Positions 62,126 to 64,000 of a DNA stretch of 64,000 nt are shown piece by piece. The notes beneath the pieces were generated by a model. It saw only the letters and a program-made list of their open reading frames with translations, made no database searches and was not told the origin of the DNA. Every line of letters starts with the position of its first letter. Positions within the stretch are counted from its first letter, which is position 1. This stretch comes from an uncultured Luteitalea sp. (GTDB taxonomy: Bacteria; Acidobacteriota; Vicinamibacteria; Vicinamibacterales; Vicinamibacteraceae). The DNA lies in the NCBI GenBank assembly GCA_934541105.1, contig CAKTDA010000001.1, positions 372,001-436,000 of the forward strand. The letters are read 5' to 3'. The position numbers were made by a program, and so were the translations under genes.

Positions 62126-63220
62126 ATGCGCATCGTTGCAGGAGTGGATTGCCACAAGGCGTCTCACACCGTCGTGTTCCTGACGGCCGTGGGCGTGCCT
62201 GTGGAGTGCATGGTCATCCCCACAACGGACGCAGGCTTCGAAGCGGCGTTGGCTGCCGGTGATCGTCTCGGCTGCGAGGAGTGGGGGCTGGAGGGCGCCG
62301 GATGCTACGGCTTCGGGTTGGCGGTCTACGCCGCGGCTCGCGGCCTGACGGTGCTCGAGGTGCCAGGCCTGCTCACGAAGCGGCATCGCCGGCAGAGCAG
62401 TCGTCGAGGCAAGTCGGACGAGACCGATGCCATCGCGATCGCGGAGGTCGTCCTCCGAGAGGGGCCACGCCTGTCACGGTTTCAGCCGCGTGCCACCCAA
62501 CGTGCGATGCGGCTCCGGTACGACCAACGCGATCGGTATGTCCGTGCTCGCACCGCTGCCGCCAATCGCGTGCGCATGGCCGCTGTGCTGCTCGGGGTCA
62601 TGACGCTGCCACGCTCGCTGACCTCCGCCCGCGCCATCCGCACGCTGCTCGAGACCGCCCGCACGTTCCGCGTGGAGGTCACGGGGAACCCGGCGGCACT
62701 GGCGTTGGTGGACGACATGATCGATGCCGCCGAAGACGTCGAGCGTCTCAATGCCAAGATTCGCGCGACCGAGCGCGACCTGCAGGCGCTCGTGCGCGAC
62801 GTGGCCGAGAAGCTCGTGGCGCTTCGCGGTGTCTCCGTCGTGACCGCTGCGGGCCTCATCGGCCACGCCGGAGCGATGACCAACTACCGGAATGGCGCGG
62901 CGTTCGCGGCCAAGTGCGGCGCCGCGCCCGTGCCCTGCTCCAGCGGTCGGCGCGTGGCGGTGCGACTCAATACTGGCGGAGACCGGCAGCTGAATCGTCT
63001 GCTACACGTCATCGCGATGGCCCAGGTCCTGGCGGCCGACCATCCAGGGCGCGCGTACTACGACCGCAAACGTGCCGAGGGTAAAGCGCATCCCGCCGCG
63101 ATGCGGTGCCTCAAGCGGCAGCTCGCGACCGTCGTCTACTACCGTCTGCGTCAGGTCCAACAGCGCCTCGACTCGGAGGGCGCTGCCGATGCCACGGCTG
63201 CGTTGCCTGACCACACCTGA
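62126..63220 (+). CDS. IS110-family transposase (DEDD)
   Basis: 364 residues. The RuvC-like DEDD domain has Asp8 (VAGVD), Glu56 (GLEGAG), Asp98 and Asp101 (KSDETDA). The C-terminal Transposase_20 domain shows LRGVSVVTAAGLIGHAG and the CSSGRR segment with the likely nucleophilic Ser, then LNTGGDRQLNRLLH. The recombinase works with a bridge RNA in characterised members. The ORF is intact. Confidence 0.94.
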   Translation: MRIVAGVDCHKASHTVVFLTAVGVPVECMVIPTTDAGFEAALAAGDRLGCEEWGLEGAGCYGFGLAVYAAARGLTVLEVPGLLTKRHRRQSSRRGKSDETDAIAIAEVVLREGPRLSRFQPRATQRAMRLRYDQRDRYVRARTAAANRVRMAAVLLGVMTLPRSLTSARAIRTLLETARTFRVEVTGNPAALALVDDMIDAAEDVERLNAKIRATERDLQALVRDVAEKLVALRGVSVVTAAGLIGHAGAMTNYRNGAAFAAKCGAAPVPCSSGRRVAVRLNTGGDRQLNRLLHVIAMAQVLAADHPGRAYYDRKRAEGKAHPAAMRCLKRQLATVVYYRLRQVQQRLDSEGAADATAALPDHT

Positions 63221-63234
63221 TTGACAAAGACGGT

Positions 63235-63267
63235 GCCGCGGCCTTCTTCGCGAAGCACCAGGCGTGA
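63235..63267 (+). pseudogene. C-side remnant of the split IS3-family orfA
   Basis: AAAFFAKHQA and stop, the last codons of orfA, directly after the inferred right end of IS110. The stop overlaps the orfB start in the -1 frame, preserving the original junction. Confidence 0.7.
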
Positions 63268-64000
63268 GGTTCGCCTGGATCGCCACGGAGAAGGCCACCT
63301 ACCCGCTGCGGATGCTCTGCCGCACCCTGCGCGTCACGCCCAGCGGCTTCTATGCCTGGCAGCGGCGTCCCCCGTCGGCGCACGCGCGCCAGGACGCCGA
63401 GCTCGATGTGCGCATCCGTGCCCTGTTCACGAAGCGATGCCAGCGCTACGGGAGCCCGCGCATCCACGACGACCTACGCGAGGCGGGCGTGCCCGTCAGT
63501 CGCAAACGCATCGCGCGCCTGATGCGCGAAGCGGGCCTGCGGGCGCGGCAGCGCAAGCGGTACCGCTCGACGACCATGAGCGAGCACGATCAGCCGATCG
63601 CGCCCAATCATCTCGCGCAGACGTTCGTGGCCGAGGCGCCCAATCAGCGCTGGGTCAGCGACACCACGGAGTTCCTGATCGGGTCGAGCGGCAAGCTGTA
63701 TCTGGCCGCGATTCTCGACCTCTACTCGCGGTTTGTCGTGGGCTGGGCCGTGAGTGCCGTCAACGACCGGCATCTGACGATCAAGGCGCTCGACCACGCA
63801 CTCCGTCGGCGCGCGCCGGCGCCAGGACTGCTGCACCACTCCGATCAGGGCTGCACGTACGCCAGCGCGGACTACCAGCGCGTGCTCGAGGCGCGCGGCC
63901 TCGTGTGTAGCATGAGTCGTCGCGGTAACTGCCACGACAACGCGGTGGCGGAGAGCTTCTTCTCCACCGTCAAGAGCGAGCTCGCCGATCGCTTCGATAG
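63264..64000 (+). CDS. IS3-family transposase OrfB, cut by window end
   Basis: The first 245 residues from a GTG that overlaps the orfA stop (GTGA at 63264-63267). HTH-like RYGSPRIHDDLREAGVPV, then catalytic Asp in QRWVSDTTEF, Asp in HHSDQGCTY and Glu in NAVAESFFSTVK. A different subgroup from the complete IS3-family element at 60 kb. With its orfA split by IS110, OrfAB fusion is no longer possible. The 3' end is outside the window. Confidence 0.92.
   Translation, partial: MRFAWIATEKATYPLRMLCRTLRVTPSGFYAWQRRPPSAHARQDAELDVRIRALFTKRCQRYGSPRIHDDLREAGVPVSRKRIARLMREAGLRARQRKRYRSTTMSEHDQPIAPNHLAQTFVAEAPNQRWVSDTTEFLIGSSGKLYLAAILDLYSRFVVGWAVSAVNDRHLTIKALDHALRRRAPAPGLLHHSDQGCTYASADYQRVLEARGLVCSMSRRGNCHDNAVAESFFSTVKSELADRFD

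Larger units (their letters stand above)
61947..63234 (+). mobile_element. IS110-family insertion sequence, about 1.29 kb
   Basis: Limits are inferred from the split IS3 orfA: left junction after the A-run at 61939-61946, right junction just before 63235. It holds one transposase with a long non-coding left end (about 179 bp) and a very short right end (about 14 bp), as in the IS110 group. No terminal inverted repeats are expected. Confidence 0.75.

Overview
The window is GC-rich bacterial chromosome. I infer a member of the Acidobacteriota, probably the Vicinamibacteria side. The basis is a TonB-dependent receptor with an N-terminal carboxypeptidase-regulatory-like domain, secreted proteins built from the same domain, an orphan MacB/FtsX-type permease of the acidobacterial duplicated (ADOP) kind beside a PadR regulator, and dense, largely codirectional operons with ATGA-type overlaps. 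No 16S or other phylogenetic marker RNA is present, so the assignment is an inference.

The left part (1-37.2 kb) is core-like chromosome. It runs from envelope and transport genes (serine hydrolase, TonB receptor, MFS carrier, RND pump with lipoprotein adaptor) into pyrophosphatase, an MscS channel, a membrane-fused spermidine-synthase-like protein and the coproheme decarboxylase HemQ. A loose nucleotide-salvage group follows (deoC, rpiB-like, hpt, a secreted TRZ/ATZ-like deaminase, upp; purA lies at 30 kb) together with ychF. Next come an acetylxylan-esterase-like enzyme, a graveyard of broken toxin-antitoxin genes, tRNA-Glu, a Mur-ligase/lipid-kinase/DUF697 operon, tRNA-Lys, an operon purA-ABC ATPase-ABC permease-DinB, and a regulatory/RNA operon (PP2C phosphatase, DUF2007-RNase III fusion). 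A PLP sulfur enzyme, cutA, an ftsB-like gene and initiator tRNA-Met close the region.

From 37.2 to about 55.8 kb lies a genomic island inserted at the 3' end of tRNA-fMet. A large serine recombinase reads out of the island and its last codons are the complement of the tRNA. A 15-bp copy of the tRNA end recurs at 55.78 kb, where a second, broken recombinase C-terminus of the same design sits. The left half of the island is defence and toxin-antitoxin cargo: DUF2513, a DUF262 plus HEPN-like pair with a shortened partner gene, an AbiE pair, a divergent COG4861/AbiEi-like regulator with a perfect palindrome in its leader, and UPF0175-DUF3368. The right half carries two secreted carboxypeptidase-regulatory-like proteins facing an ADOP-PadR pair, and two winged-helix proteins that may be mobilisation functions.

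The right end (56-64 kb) is an insertion-sequence nest. An IS91-type transposase is followed by a 64-bp terminal sequence that recurs 2.9 kb downstream. Between the two copies lie a PIG-L deacetylase, an SRPBCC protein and a frameshifted penicillin-acylase tail cut by a complete IS3-family element. Beyond them are an intact DUF433-DUF5615 pair and an IS110 element that landed at the A-run of another IS3-family orfA. The leader upstream of the IS110 transposase is where a bridge RNA would be expected.
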